Positions 11,559-22,446 of a DNA stretch of 64,000 nucleotides are shown one piece after another. Numbering within the stretch: the first letter of the stretch is position 1; every line of letters begins with the position of its first letter. The notes under the pieces are model-generated. The model was not told where the DNA came from and did not search any database. It saw only the letters and a program-made list of their open reading frames with translations. The stretch comes from Seiridium cupressi (Eukaryota; Ascomycota; Sordariomycetes; Amphisphaeriales; Sporocadaceae), in NCBI GenBank assembly GCA_036674765.1, contig JARVKI010000065.1:124001-188000 (forward strand), given 5' to 3'. The position numbers were made by a program, and so were the translations under genes.

Positions 11559-13429
11559 TCACGTGAGTCTACCTGACCACAAATCTACATCCTTGGCACG
11601 AACGAACTAGAAAAAACATGAGTAAGAGAGTATAGGCGGTGGTTGGATGACGATGGCAACTTACCTTTGACTTCTTAAAAAGCTTCCAAGCGATGATAGG
11701 GATGATAAAGATCGGAATTCCAATGTAAGACGCGATAAAATCGGCGGTGACCCAGTTACCATCAAGAAACACCGGGAAGCCGGTGATGAGTGTGATGATG
11801 GATGATCCGACGAAACCAACCCAAGCAGTATACGGCTGAAATGGTGATCTCCACGGGAGACTTTTTCGGTCAACTCCCTGAACCTTCATTGCTCGATGAA
11901 AGCGGATGTAGCAGGCACAGAGGGTGGCCCAAGCGATAAGACCAGCTACAGTACTCAAGTTGAGGAGCCATGAGAATGCCTGCGAAGCGCCGCCGCTACC
12001 GAGACCTAGTTTTGATAACGTCAGAACTCAAGCGCCTTGTAATGTCGAGGTCCGTACTTACTGAGATATGCCAATGGACCGAACAACCAAGCAACGATAA
12101 CGGCAACCCATGGAACTCCGTTCCGGGTGGTGCGGCCGAAGATTTGTGGCAACTGACGATCCGTCGTCATGGCCACGATCATGCGGGATCCTACCCAGCA
12201 GTACGAAGAGCCAGCTGACCATGCTGAGATGAGAATACAGGCGTTGACAATGGATGGTAAGACATTAATGCCGGCCTCCTTGATGGCGATGACCCAGGGA
12301 GAGCTGTTTGCGTTGCCCGTTCCGGAGATCAAGTCTTCATTACGCGGATCAACGATCAAGCCGATGAGAAAGGCGCCCAGGACATAGAAGAAGCCAATTC
12401 GGTATGTAACGCGGCTAGCAGCTTTGGGGATAGCACGGTGCGGGTTGATAGACTCTGCAGCCGTGATAACGACGGTTTCGACACCTATGAAGGAGAAACT
12501 AGCGTTGACAAAGGCAGACAAGAAGCCCAGAAAATGGCCAGTCGACCCGGTAATACCATTGTAGTTAACCCAAGCACCTGGATTGTGCCAGTATCGGAAG
12601 CCAATGTGGTCATGAGTAGGACCACCTCCAGCTGTGATGACGATAGAGGCAATAACGAGGCCGATGAAGCAAGCGACCTTGATGGCGCCTGTGACGACTT
12701 CGGTCTCACCAAAGAACCGTACGCTCAGCAAGTTGATGATGAGTATGAGAGCCAACGACACGCTGATCACCACTGCAGGCGAGATGTCTGTCCAGTACGA
12801 GACCAGAATTGCAGCTGCCGAACATTCTGAGGCGATGGCGATTGTATAGCAATAGCCATAGGATATGGCAAGCGAGAACCCAACGGCAGGGTCAATGAAA
12901 CGAGTAGCCCAATGGGGAAAAGAACCAGCAGTGGGAATCTGGGTTTCATGTCAGCAAGTTGCCCATATCTTTATGGTAAAGCTGCGCCGATCCTTTTCCA
13001 GGCCCATGCTTCTGATTCCAGTCTTCAAGTAACTTGAACCCCACACCTCCCAGCACGCATCTTAGTGCACCCACTAGAGGTACATTGGCAGGAGGCATGT
13101 TTTCTGAACAGACTTACCAAAGTTGCTAACTCTGCAATACTCTGCATCACACACCATAAGACCGCTCCGACGATGGTGTAAGCAAGCAGAAGACCGGCGG
13201 GCCCAGCTTTTGCATAGGCAGCACCAGTTCCGATGAAGAGACCCGTTCCAATTCCGCTGCAGAAACCTATCATGGTAACCTGATAGTCCCTGAGACGTCG
13301 CTGGGTAGCGCCATGACCGCCCACATTCAGCTGAGGGACTAAAACGTCCTTGTCACCATCTGCCACATGGCCATTCTTCTCAATGTCGCCGACGGCTTCG
13401 ATAGCCGGGGGACTTGTGGGCTCGTGCAT
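11559..13429 (-). CDS. Amino-acid permease (YAT/APC type), possible S-methylmethionine permease
   Basis: Exons 13429-13118, 12938-12062, 12005-11665 and 11606-11559 join to 525 aa. The APC signature is clear: GFCSGIGTGLFIGTGAAYAKAG in TM1, then IAELATLIPTAGSFPHWA, which is made only by the first splice. About 12 helices follow, ending in a short cytosolic tail FVRAKDVDLWSGRLT coded by a small last exon after a 57-bp intron. The cytosolic N-terminus is hydrophilic. Fungal YAT permeases import amino acids by proton symport. The next gene on the same strand is a homocysteine S-methyltransferase, so S-methylmethionine is a reasonable substrate guess; yeast has the same pairing, MMP1 beside MHT1. 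The first intron, 179 bp, is longer than its neighbours. Confidence 0.88.
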
Positions 13430-13983
13430 CGTGTTGTAGTTTCGACCAGGCTCAGATAGACCGAATTTTAAAAATCACACTCGTTGCTGCTCCGCAGTTG
13501 AAGATGCCGGGAATGGGCTGGAGCCTCTGAACCGAACCACATGTCCACAGATCTAACCATAGAGATCTGCGACTTATACATAAACCATAGAGGCTTCTGA
13601 AGAGTTTTCCAAGTCCCTATGGCGCAATTGACCATCGTTAACAAGACCGCACGCCATTTCCGGTATTCGGTAGAAGAGGAGCAGCTAGCCGGCTTTGGTA
13701 GGTACAAGAATTCTCTTTGTGGGGATGACTGGTTAGTCTAGTGCTTGCCCCACGGGAAACCCGAGAGCCTACGCGAGACTTTCATAGAGCAGGATGCCAT
13801 CTTTGACTAACGAGATTCCTTACGAAGATGGCCCTTGCCCACAAAGTGATTTATGATCGTGCTGTAGATTACGACGATTATGGCAGGCTGATATCGTACG
13901 ATTGCTCAAACAGTAGGTGTGCACGATAGGAGGAGATTCGTGACCGCAACAGCTCAGATATATCGGCTGAGATGTCTGCATGA
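13430..13983. other. Intergenic, permease promoter
   Basis: About 550 bp between the permease start and the 3' end of the homocysteine methyltransferase. I see no gene or repeat. Confidence 0.5.
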
Positions 13984-15076
13984 CTAGCCATGTTTGCTGT
14001 CGCGCAGCTCTCTGCTAAGTTCGCCGATGTCTTCAGCGGAAGCCTTGCAGCAACCGCCTACAAGATAGTCCCGAAAGCATCCCCGTTCGCGAGACGCCTT
14101 CACGATGTCTGCAAGTTGCGCTGCCCAAGATTCCTATGAGCTGTCAGTACTTGGTCCCTCGGGGCAAAGAGCATTCCAGGCTCACCTGAGTATCGGTTTC
14201 CTGCGCATCTCCCTCCGGCTTCTCCCACTTCTTTGTCGTCGTGTTATATATCTCGCCCTTGGTTCCATCTGGATAAAGAACTAGGGCAGGTGCAGACTCA
14301 AGACGACCCGAAGCGATCAGACTGGCCACGCTTGTTTCGAAAGCTTCGATTATCCTCGTCAATTTGTGAATTTTAGTACAGTTGATTCCGACACCCCAAG
14401 GCTTTGCCCCTTCCACAGCTGGGTCTATCATCGCTTCAACCACAGCATCTATGGAAGTCCCATCTGGTAGTTGGTTGCCATCTCCCGGAAATACGCCAGA
14501 AATCCAGAATGGGGCGGTAATACCAGAGTCCTGGACAGCTCTTCTTACCGCTCGCAACTCATCGACCCTAGGAATCGTCTCAAGAGCGACATATTGGACC
14601 TTTTCTGCCAGTCCCTTGACGTTCGTGAAAAGTCGCAGCCGTTCCAGATGCCATGAGTAGAGGGTCTCCTCAGAACTATGTGCATCGTCATAATTCCCGC
14701 TGTATTCTTGACCCGGGATCATGCAAGCTCCATACGGACCAAGGCTCAATGCGACTTTGGCACTGGTACTGGTTGTGACCTTCTCGGCAATCTCGACGGC
14801 TTTCTGAAGATATGATCCGATAGCTGATTGGGGAATTCCATCAGGATAACCGGGTATTCTCGTCCGCCCAAAACCTTCCACAGACGTCTGATATGTTGCT
14901 GTCAAGATTACATCAGCGCCTGCCTCTGCGAAGTCCCGCTGACATGCGAAGAGCGTGTCCTCGCCCTCAACTAAGAAATGGGTCGACCAAAGAGGCTTGG
15001 AGTGATCGAACGTCACGCCGTAGCTATCCTCAAGTGATGTACCCAGCCCGCCATCGAGAATCTGAATAGAGCCCAT
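13984..15076 (-). CDS. Homocysteine S-methyltransferase (Mht1/Sam4 family)
   Basis: Cytosolic zinc enzyme that transfers a methyl group from S-methylmethionine or SAM to homocysteine, giving methionine. Exons 15076-14186 and 14133-13984 join to 346 aa. The N-terminus ILDGGLGTSLE is the family's opening strand. The zinc ligands are Cys in GVGINCTK and the adjacent pair in LVGGCCKAS. The second motif is supplied only by the short last exon, so the read-through end at 14144 would lack the zinc site. FAEAGADVILTATYQTS and YVALETIPRVDE are further conserved barrel strands. Length fits the family (about 320-350 aa). It lies on the same strand as the permease, about 0.55 kb downstream gap to that gene's start. 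Confidence 0.93.
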
Positions 15077-15450
15077 TTTTTGGCAGATCTAGACACTGGT
15101 TGACCGTGTAAAGCGTTGCGCCTCTGGGCTCACATTTGACAATACATTGAGGATTATTGTACAAAGGTCTAAACCTGGACCTCAATCTACCCTAGTCCCA
15201 AGTGGGGCCGATTGCGGCCGGTACTCGGAGTCCCCCCGAGTCGGTTTGAGTTTGCGTATGCATACCAATACTATGTTCAGTTATGGAACTTGGTGAAATT
15301 TAATTCTGCCTATCTGCGAATGTAAAGGGGCCCCGACTTAATATATTTAACGACAGACAAGAAGTGTACCTGGCCTAGAACAACGCAGAAGCTCCTCCAA
15401 ATCCCGATCAAGTGAGTGTAATAATAGCCATCAAAATCGTTTGAGCGAGC
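15077..15450. other. Intergenic
   Basis: About 370 bp upstream of the methyltransferase and downstream of the small secreted protein gene. Nothing recognisable is seen. Confidence 0.5.
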
Positions 15451-16131
15451 TCATCCATCAAAGCACTTCCCACCATTCACACATGGAGAATCGCAATGTG
15501 CGATGTTGTTGGTCGCGGCTTCGTCCAGACACTTGCCTCCACAGGCACAGAAAAGCTGTATGCTAGCTGGGCTGTCGTTCATACACAAGAAGACAGCCTG
15601 ATCCGTCTTGGTCTTGGGAATTCCATCTACACAGTTTCCTTCGAGGGCGTCGCAATAAGTCTTGTTGATGATTTCGGGGGCAAAGTCTATTGATGAGTGT
15701 TAGCTCTGGGGTGCACCCAAAAACGAACATGATATATTGTGATACCGGTGGCGGATTGTACTTACTATGACCTCCTGACTGAAGCACTATACCACTTGAA
15801 GTTAGTGTGTACTTCTTCGAGACGAATCTTACACCTCCAGAGCAGACCTCTCAACCGGGCAGTGGCTCTTCTGTAACTGGATTTAAAGGGCAGGGGATAA
15901 CACCGGAAGTTGCTTACTGAAGCCGCAATATGTGTATCCTTTACCACATTTTGCGCTTGATGCCGTGGAAACAGGTATAGGGCCTGACACCGTCGATATG
16001 CTCAGGGGAGCAAGGGAAGCGCCTGTCGGGATCTCTGACAGGGTCGCCGGAATAGGGAGAATTTGCCGGCGAGTGTACTGACTAGCCAAGCTAGTTCCCG
16101 TGAGGGCGAGAATGGCAGCGAGCTTCTTCAT
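15451..16131 (-). CDS. Small secreted cysteine-rich protein with a 21-bp micro-exon
   Basis: Exons 16131-15918, 15786-15766 and 15686-15451 join to 156 aa. The N-terminus MKKLAAILALTGTSLA is a signal peptide, followed by a Ser/Thr/Pro-rich linker. The mature part has about a dozen Cys: KCGKGYTYCGF, then MLQSGGH from the micro-exon, then NKTYCDALEGNCVDG, FLCMND, LFCACGGKCLDE and CDSPCVNGGKCFDG. This layout resembles a Sordariomycete family of small secreted proteins with a (M/L)SGGH-type core; effectors and cell-surface proteins are both known with this character. Upstream in-frame Met codons exist to 16164, but the signal peptide argues for 16131. The micro-exon is inferred from reading frame and splice signals and needs cDNA support. 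Confidence 0.72.
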
Positions 16132-17961
16132 GCTAGCGGACTGATGGATACAAACGAGTATCATTCGATATTGTCAGTAGTGTGTGGAATTTCAGACAAG
16201 ATATGCAGGCGGTCTGTTGTTGAGCGAAGAGTTTATGCCTGTTTGGAAGATGCTTGATACCTATAAATAGTGACTTATATTTGAAGATGTCTTTCATTCA
16301 AGGATCACCAGGGTGTTACATCGACAGATGAAAAGCCAGATACTCCTCGATGAGGTCTGTCTCTAGGCACAGACACGTCTTTGTCAAACAAATGTCACGA
16401 ATCCAATACCAGTCTGGTAATGCTAGACGAAGAGCCTGGCAGTGCCGTATAGGTTACTGGATGAAAGAACGAGAGCTACCTATATCCCATGGCACCTCGT
16501 CCCGCCTCGTCTGGCTAAATGAACAACTAGTGTGATTGCACAAATGACCTTTGCTACACCACGAAGCTCTATGGTTCGACGGCTTCCAGTCATTTCTACA
16601 TGCCACATCTGAGGACCGGTCCCAAGAAAGCTTCCGGAAGCGAGACTGGTTGGCTGGAAAGGGGCAGGATCTAGCAAGACGCTCAATGATCGGCAAGATG
16701 CACCGGGGAAAACTTGAGATCAGGCTCGCAGGATTTGTATGTTGTACCGACCAACATGAAAAGTCGAGTACAGGGTTGGTCACGTAAAAGAAAACGACAT
16801 ACACAAGCCCTGTGTGACAATGCACAGGTACGTCAATCAAGCTGGGCTCCTCTCCTGTCAACTAGCCGAGTTTCGACAATAGATACCCATATCGGGAGAA
16901 TGTTGCCGCTCATAGTATTCGGGGATTAGGAGAGATCGGAGAAAATAAGTGAGACTGTCTTGAAGTGCAGACTCAATTTGATACGTCCATATGAAAGCAA
17001 AGCCCGTAATTGTACAATGGTCTTGGGGCAGATAATTGCCCACTGAGACTTCAGGCAAATGGCGCTGCTATACCATAGTCAGGCAGGGATTTCGTCGAGT
17101 AAAATGAACAGTAGACCAGCATAATATACTTGAGACCTTGACACTTTCTACTGCATGGTATAAAAACAAGGGACTCAGAGTAAATTGAAACGAGTGTATT
17201 TGAGGAATTTAAAGTACATAAGCTTCAAGAAGGCATAGTCTGCACGCGACAACAGTTCCTGCAAAGTATTGACTAGGATCTAATCCAATAGGATCAGGCA
17301 TATGATATTCGCTGGCCGAACTTTGGAATTTCTGCAGGGACTCGACGCTGGTCCCCCTTGCAGTGGGTGGGCAAGGGACGGCCCTCACCTATCGCTAATC
17401 TGCCCCGCACCGAAGCCGAAGGCAGCTGACCGAGGATACAATGTACAGAATCGACTGGTGTTCAATTCAGAGGGAAATAAGAAGAGAGCAATTGCGCATG
17501 CTGACGAAGATCAACACGTCACATTGTCTACAGGAACAGAGAGCAATTTCAAGTTCTGAAAATCACAGGCCTTAGTTCAAAAGCGCGGCTGTCATGTACT
17601 TCATTCGTACAAAATAAATCGAGATGCGAAATCATTGAAAGCTCTAGCGGGGCCGTTCACCCCCCTCTATTTGCATTGTATCCTCGAATTGACCCCGCGA
17701 AATTTGGGAGAGTCCTATAACTTGGCTTCTTGGGAAATCGACTACTGGCTCAAAGCACTCAGCAATACCGATTGTTAGAACACGGCTTACCCACGACACA
17801 AAGGCCTCTGTTCCACTGCCTTCTCGGAATACATCGAATCATACGCGAGGTGAACTTGTCGTTGTGCAGTCTTCCATTGATCCATTCCACACCCAGGGGA
17901 TCAACGAAGAACGAGTGCTGAAAGCCAGAAAACCTAGGGTTCCTCCCAGAACCTCACCGCC
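16132..17961. other. Long intergenic spacer
   Basis: About 1.8 kb between the divergent small secreted protein gene and HEM3. Short frames occur on both strands but none looks like a conserved protein. A TATA-like ctataaatag at 16261-16270 lies about 130 bp upstream of the secreted-protein start. Confidence 0.45.
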
Positions 17962-19023
17962 ATGTCTACACCGGCAACTAAGCCGGTGATTACGTCTTCT
18001 GATTCCAAAAGCGAGAAGGTGAAGGTTCGAGTCGGTACGAGAAAGTCGGCACTGGCCCTGGCTCAGGCAGACTTTGTCGTTTCCTCGCTTCAGAAGCTTC
18101 ACCCCGATGTCGGATTTGAGATCGTCGGTATGTCCTCGACCGCCGACAAGGACAAAACAACGGCGCTATATAATTTTGGCGGCAAGGGCTTATGGACGAA
18201 TGAGCTAGAGGCTGGTCTTGTGGCCAAGGAGTTGGAGATCATTGTGCACTCGTTGAAGGATATGCCCACGTCCCTGCCCGAAGGGTGCGTGCTTGCCTGC
18301 GTACCGGAAAGGGAGGACCCTCGCGATGTTGTTGTCGTGAAGAAGAGCCTGCAAGACAAGTACAAGACACTCTCAGACCTGCCAGAAGGCAGCGTTGTTG
18401 GCACAAGCGCTCTCCGGAGAATGGCTCAGATCCGACGTCGGTACCCCAAGCTCAAGTTCCAGGATATGCGCGGCAACATCGACACAAGATTAAAAAAGCT
18501 CGATGCCGAGGATGGTGCATTCACTGCTATGATTCTCGGAGCTGCTGGTTTGTCCAGAATGGGCTGGCTGGACAGAGTATCCCAGTATCTAGATAGCAAG
18601 ACCAAAGAAGGCGGTATGCTACACGCTGTTGGGCAAGGAGGTCTAGGCATCGAGGCGAGAGCAGATGACCACCAAACCTTAGAGCTGCTGAAGGCTTTTG
18701 AGGACAAGGAGGTCATGATGGCGGTTGAGGCCGAACGAAGCGTCATGAGAACACTGGAAGGTGGATGTAGTATTCCCATTGGCGTCGAGACCAAGTGGGT
18801 TGGCAAGAATAAGCTGCAATTGACAGCTACGGTAGTCAGTATAGATGGCACGGAGGCTGCGGACGGCGAATTGGAGGAAGAAATCACGACAAAAGAGCAA
18901 GCAGTGGAATTTGGCAAGAAGGTCGCACAGGTTCTGGTCGACAATGGTGCCCAAAAGATCTTGGATGCCATCAATGCAGAGAAGGAAGCGCATCCAAGCA
19001 CGGAGAAATGGGTCCCCGCATAG
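17962..19023 (+). CDS. HEM3: Porphobilinogen deaminase (hydroxymethylbilane synthase)
   Basis: Third step of haem synthesis: it polymerises four porphobilinogen molecules to hydroxymethylbilane in the cytosol. Single exon, 353 aa, the usual length. Motifs: RVGTRKSALALAQADFV at the N-terminus, GGKGLWTNELE, VHSLKDMPTSLPEGC, GTSALRRMAQIRRRYP and DMRGNIDTRLKKLD. The dipyrromethane cofactor attaches to Cys269 in LEGGCSIPIGV. The substrate-binding Arg residues and the catalytic Asp (HSLKDMP) are present. The start has a favourable context (ccgccatg) and no in-frame Met precedes it closely. It converges on GCV3. Confidence 0.97.
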   Translation: MSTPATKPVITSSDSKSEKVKVRVGTRKSALALAQADFVVSSLQKLHPDVGFEIVGMSSTADKDKTTALYNFGGKGLWTNELEAGLVAKELEIIVHSLKDMPTSLPEGCVLACVPEREDPRDVVVVKKSLQDKYKTLSDLPEGSVVGTSALRRMAQIRRRYPKLKFQDMRGNIDTRLKKLDAEDGAFTAMILGAAGLSRMGWLDRVSQYLDSKTKEGGMLHAVGQGGLGIEARADDHQTLELLKAFEDKEVMMAVEAERSVMRTLEGGCSIPIGVETKWVGKNKLQLTATVVSIDGTEAADGELEEEITTKEQAVEFGKKVAQVLVDNGAQKILDAINAEKEAHPSTEKWVPA

Positions 19024-19371
19024 ATCTATCTAATGCTGGTGTGCGTCTCTGCGTCCGGTTTGGAATGTGTTGATGTGGGAAAGTATTACAAAAAGCATAC
19101 CGAGTCCTGCCGGGGAATTGACGTCGATTCTCAATATCTCCGGGCTCGCGCTCTATCGCAATACCTGTTGTGTTGTCTCTTTGAGGTTCCTTTGAAATAG
19201 GTCGAGTGTTCGATTTGTTTCTTTATGTCCAGAATGCGTTGATGCAATGATACGGCTACTCGACGCGATGATTCGTACGGTGTTGAACCACCAGCTACTT
19301 CGCTCTCCTGCAATCCCCTGTGCCATTTTCCTCTCCCTGCCACTTCTTCACCTTTCCATGCTGATATCGAC
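19024..19371. other. Shared 3' region of HEM3 and GCV3
   Basis: About 350 bp between two convergent stop codons. It holds no gene and presumably overlapping 3' untranslated regions. Confidence 0.6.
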
Positions 19372-19985
19372 CTAGTGATCCGCACCTGTAAATGCCTTGT
19401 ATTCCTCGGCATCCATCAGATTCTCAAAATCCTTGACGCCTTGCTCATCCACGGCAACCTTGCAGATCCAGCCGCCGCCGTGCGAGTCGTCCTCGGGGAC
19501 AGCGTTGATCTGGCCAGGCTTCTCCTCCAACACCAGGTTGACGTCTGTGACTCGGCAGGTGATAGGCGCATTGATATCGGCAGCGCTCTTCACGGACTCT
19601 ACGGCACCAATCGCATCACCGGCTTGAATCACCTTGTCACCCTCCGGAAGCTCGACGTAGACGACATCACCCAACTCTTCAGCGGCGTAAGACGAGATAC
19701 CGATCACGCCAGAGGTCTTATCGGCGTTGAGGTCGATCCATTCGTGGTCCTTGGTATACTTGCGGATTTCCCCTGGGGCCCAGTGTCAGCAAAGCTCGGA
19801 TATAACTAACAGTATCTTCGCCACATTGAGGAATCGTCGCAAGCTGGGGGTCGCCTACTTGAGGAAGTAAGAGAAAATGCGCGGGCCGAAGGCGCTTGCC
19901 AATTGCTTCGAGCGACGGGGGTCTGGGCAAATTTCGAAAGTGCCGAGGGTCGCGCAGCCCGCAGGCATCGCACAATTGAGGCCAT
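19372..19985 (-). CDS. GCV3: Glycine cleavage system H protein, mitochondrial
   Basis: Lipoyl carrier of the mitochondrial glycine decarboxylase complex, shuttling the aminomethyl group between the P, T and L proteins. Exons 19985-19859 and 19772-19372 join to 175 aa. The first exon gives an Arg/Ser/Ala-rich mitochondrial presequence (MASIVRCLRAARPSALSKFA...). The splice then restores EIRKYTKDHEWIDL, the family's first block. The lipoylated Lys is in AVESVKSAADINAP. IGISSYAAEELGDVVYVELP and the C-terminal GGGWICKV are also typical. The read-through ATG at 19707 would delete the presequence and first strand, so it is rejected. A MITE insertion lies about 0.3 kb upstream of the start codon. Confidence 0.95.
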
Positions 19986-20293
19986 GTTGTAGATTGTGAG
20001 GCGACTGAAGAGGCGTGGGACGATTGGGAATGGTTAGAACTTCAACATACAGTTCAATGTCCTGCGATGGGCCGACGGGATATCAGTGATGATGCTGGTG
20101 GAGCTCCCAGTGACTTCCAAAATTCGGTCATAGCTCCCGCCGAGTCAGGCGCAAAAGCTGACCAAAAGCCCTGGACCGAACTGACAAGAGCCGAGCAGAC
20201 TGTGCTGAAGGGCGGAGTTGCACGGGCTGAACACCGTCCGTAGGCGACCGACGCACTGTACCTTTATCGGCACAGAGGTCAACAATCTCAGCT

Positions 20294-20302
20294 AATCAGA
20301 TG
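20294..20302 (+). repeat. Left target-site duplication of MITE
   Basis: The 9-mer aatcagatg directly abuts the left terminal inverted repeat and is repeated exactly at the right end. Confidence 0.85.
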
Positions 20303-20362
20303 CGGCGCGCTTCTGCAGCAGGTCTTTTTCGATCTGCAGCAGGTTCTTCTAACCGAATTAGG
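20303..20362 (+). repeat. Left terminal inverted repeat
   Basis: Pairs with 20783-20841. The element CTGCAGCAGGT occurs twice within it, separated by a short T-rich spacer. Confidence 0.85.
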
Positions 20363-20460
20363 TTACCACCCGCGCTATCGACTCTAAGCGAAAACAGCTA
20401 TACGTTCATAGAGGAGCCGGTACTTGTGGTAGGTTATTTAACTTAGCTATTTTAACTTCA

Positions 20461-20514
20461 GCACCCTCAGCACCCTCAGCACCCTTAGCACTCTCAATAC
20501 CCTTAACACTCTTT
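20461..20514 (+). repeat. Degenerate 9-bp tandem repeat inside the MITE
   Basis: About six tandem copies of gcaccctca, drifting to gcaccctta, gcactctca, ataccctta and acactcttt. The changes are all transitions or A gains, giving a decaying C-rich strand. Confidence 0.75.
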
Positions 20515-20782
20515 AGCGCCCTCCATAATTAGCACCGCCGGCGAGGTTGGTGATAACCTCGTCCACACTACAAAGCAAAACTTAATAAAACTATTAATAT
20601 GCACAATTATGAGGTGATCATGAGTTTTTAGTTATAAACCACTAATAAAACGCATTTCGCAACATCGAAATCTATAAAATTGAACCGACCTTGATTTTAC
20701 GATAACGGGCAATCGCGCCTCAGTGCTCAAAGTACCCGAGCTTGGCTGTAAGTACCTAAGAACCCTGGTAGAACTGACATAT

Positions 20783-20841
20783 CCTAATCGGGTTAGAGGA
20801 CCTGCTGCAGATCGAAAAAGACCTGCTGCAGAAGCGCGCCG
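20783..20841 (-). repeat. Right terminal inverted repeat
   Basis: Reverse complement of the left repeat; identical over the outermost 42 bases and similar over the next 17. Confidence 0.85.
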
Positions 20842-20850
20842 AATCAGATG
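20842..20850 (+). repeat. Right target-site duplication of MITE
   Basis: The 9-mer aatcagatg, identical to the left copy. Confidence 0.85.
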
Positions 20851-22446
20851 TGTCTACGCCAACCCCGCTGGCATATGTAGAGGGTAACCGAGTCAAGGAA
20901 AAGTACGGCCGGTCTTGAATGACAAAGAAATACCTAAGATACCTATGTGACTACCGGGAGATCTCACTGATTTATTTAGCGGTGCAGCGCGGTGATGAAA
21001 TGGGGAAAAGAGTTAGGAACCAAGAATCTCTAGAAGAACATACTATTTAATTTCATGTTCTCCCACCAGCGTTTGATATACAGCACATGGTCACAGATCA
21101 CACATACCAAACGAAGAAGGATATGCCTCGACTACTATTTGCCCAATGGGATGTAAAGGCCAGAGGGAACCAACAACGCATGCCTCAAATCCATGGCAGT
21201 TCGTATTGGTCCTGCCACATGTGACATGATGCAGGCGGATATTGCGTTATATGCATCGTAGTCCGTGGATACTATACAGCATTTGACATCTGGTTAGGTC
21301 TGCCATCTCGGACGAATAGGAAGCCTGGAACCAGCACTTCCATGTCAACAAAGCCTGGGACTTAGCTGTCAACAATTCATGCGTGGTCCTTACGGTCCAG
21401 CAAGTAATGGGATGTGCTTGTTCATCAAATCGCGCGAGTCTCCTGACCACGGAGCTGCATGAATAGACAGAAAATACCTAGACGTCCAGGTGCTGGTGTT
21501 CTCTCATATCATGGGCGCTCAATCAATCCAGCTGCTGCCCGCGACGCGTTTTAGTGTATCTTGAGATCTTTCAGCACTGGTCATCCCAGCAATCCGATTC
21601 GCTGACCGCCAATTGCCAAACAATAAGCGCCGTATTCCATGAACCCGCGCAACGAGACGCAACGCAAGGGCAAGAGGAACGACGTGCTTTAGAGTTCAGT
21701 AGATCGCCTCAAGTTGGCCCTGAGTAGTAAACACATTACACATAGGTAGCTAGGAACCTCCATACGCACGGTAGTATCATTTACAGCGCAACACAGCCCA
21801 GGAGGGCGCCCGCGACCATCTCAACGCACCTCAGTACCACTGCTGTCCGTGGGGCTCGTCCAGCTAATTTGGTGCCAAAAGCATTGAGCGCCGCCATCAC
21901 AAACCACCCAAGCGCCAGTCCAATCGTAGACGCGCAGCATTCACGATCATCAACGCATTGGGCAACCCTCCCCACCATCATCACGGTAAGCCCGTATTGA
22001 ATTTCGACCTTTTCCCAGAACTCTACGGACTGCCCTCTAGGTCCAGCTTCTCACTCTCTGGTTAGCTGTTTTCCACCCGTCCCCTGCAAGTCATCTCGAG
22101 CCGATAAGGCTGCTGAATGACCTAGCTGACGGCCTATCACCTACAGCCTCAGCTTACACACGAAACTCGGGCATTCCTAGTCCACGTCCATCCTCATTCC
22201 ACCAGAACCTACGCAGCACATCCAAGCTACAAACAATTCGAGCCGAGTCCTTGATCTATAGCGTCGTCACCTTGGACCCGACAGCTCTTGTGCTTCAGCT
22301 CAACGGCTGACTGCCGCGAGACCCCTCATCGCATCACCACCTCGACGACGGCCGGCCCCTCCTTCGGCAAGTCAACAACCCTCATCCTGGACTCGTCTAC
22401 ACTTTCGGCGGGGTCTCCTGCCCAATTTCACGACGCCCTAGACAAC
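20851..22446. other. Intergenic and SPG1 leader
   Basis: About 1.6 kb between the MITE and the SPG1 start. No gene is recognised. The last 150 bp are open in the SPG1 frame from an ATG at 22288, but read as a low-complexity leader. Confidence 0.45.

Larger units (their letters stand above)
20303..20841. mobile_element. MITE, probably Mutator-like (non-autonomous)
   Basis: A 539-bp element bounded by inverted repeats of about 60 bp and by a perfect 9-bp direct duplication (aatcagatg at 20294-20302 and 20842-20850). The outer 42 bp of the two ends are identical in inverted orientation, starting CGGCGCGCTTCTGCAGCAGG; the next 17-18 bp are similar with a one-base gap. The interior is AT-rich and has no open frame of 60 codons or more, so no transposase is encoded. 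Long terminal repeats with a 9-bp duplication fit Mutator-like elements; hAT elements give 8 bp and Tc1/mariner gives TA. Near-identical ends and a perfect duplication suggest a fairly recent insertion, upstream of GCV3. Confidence 0.85.

Noticed and set aside
9954..15076. LaeA-like methyltransferase, permease and homocysteine methyltransferase as a secondary-metabolite cluster
   Set aside because: No core biosynthetic enzyme (PKS, NRPS, terpene cyclase, DMATS) lies nearby; the genes are better explained as independent or as a methionine-metabolism pair.
16454..16861. 135-codon minus-strand frame
   Set aside because: Composition and sequence resemble no protein family, and it overlaps other equally long random frames.
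18426..19001. 191-codon minus-strand frame under HEM3
   Set aside because: It is an antisense shadow of the HEM3 coding sequence.
22288..22446. Longer N-terminus for SPG1
   Set aside because: The added 53 residues look like translated leader, rich in Thr/Ser/Pro without conservation; the Met at 22447 gives a typical start. Kept only as an alternative.
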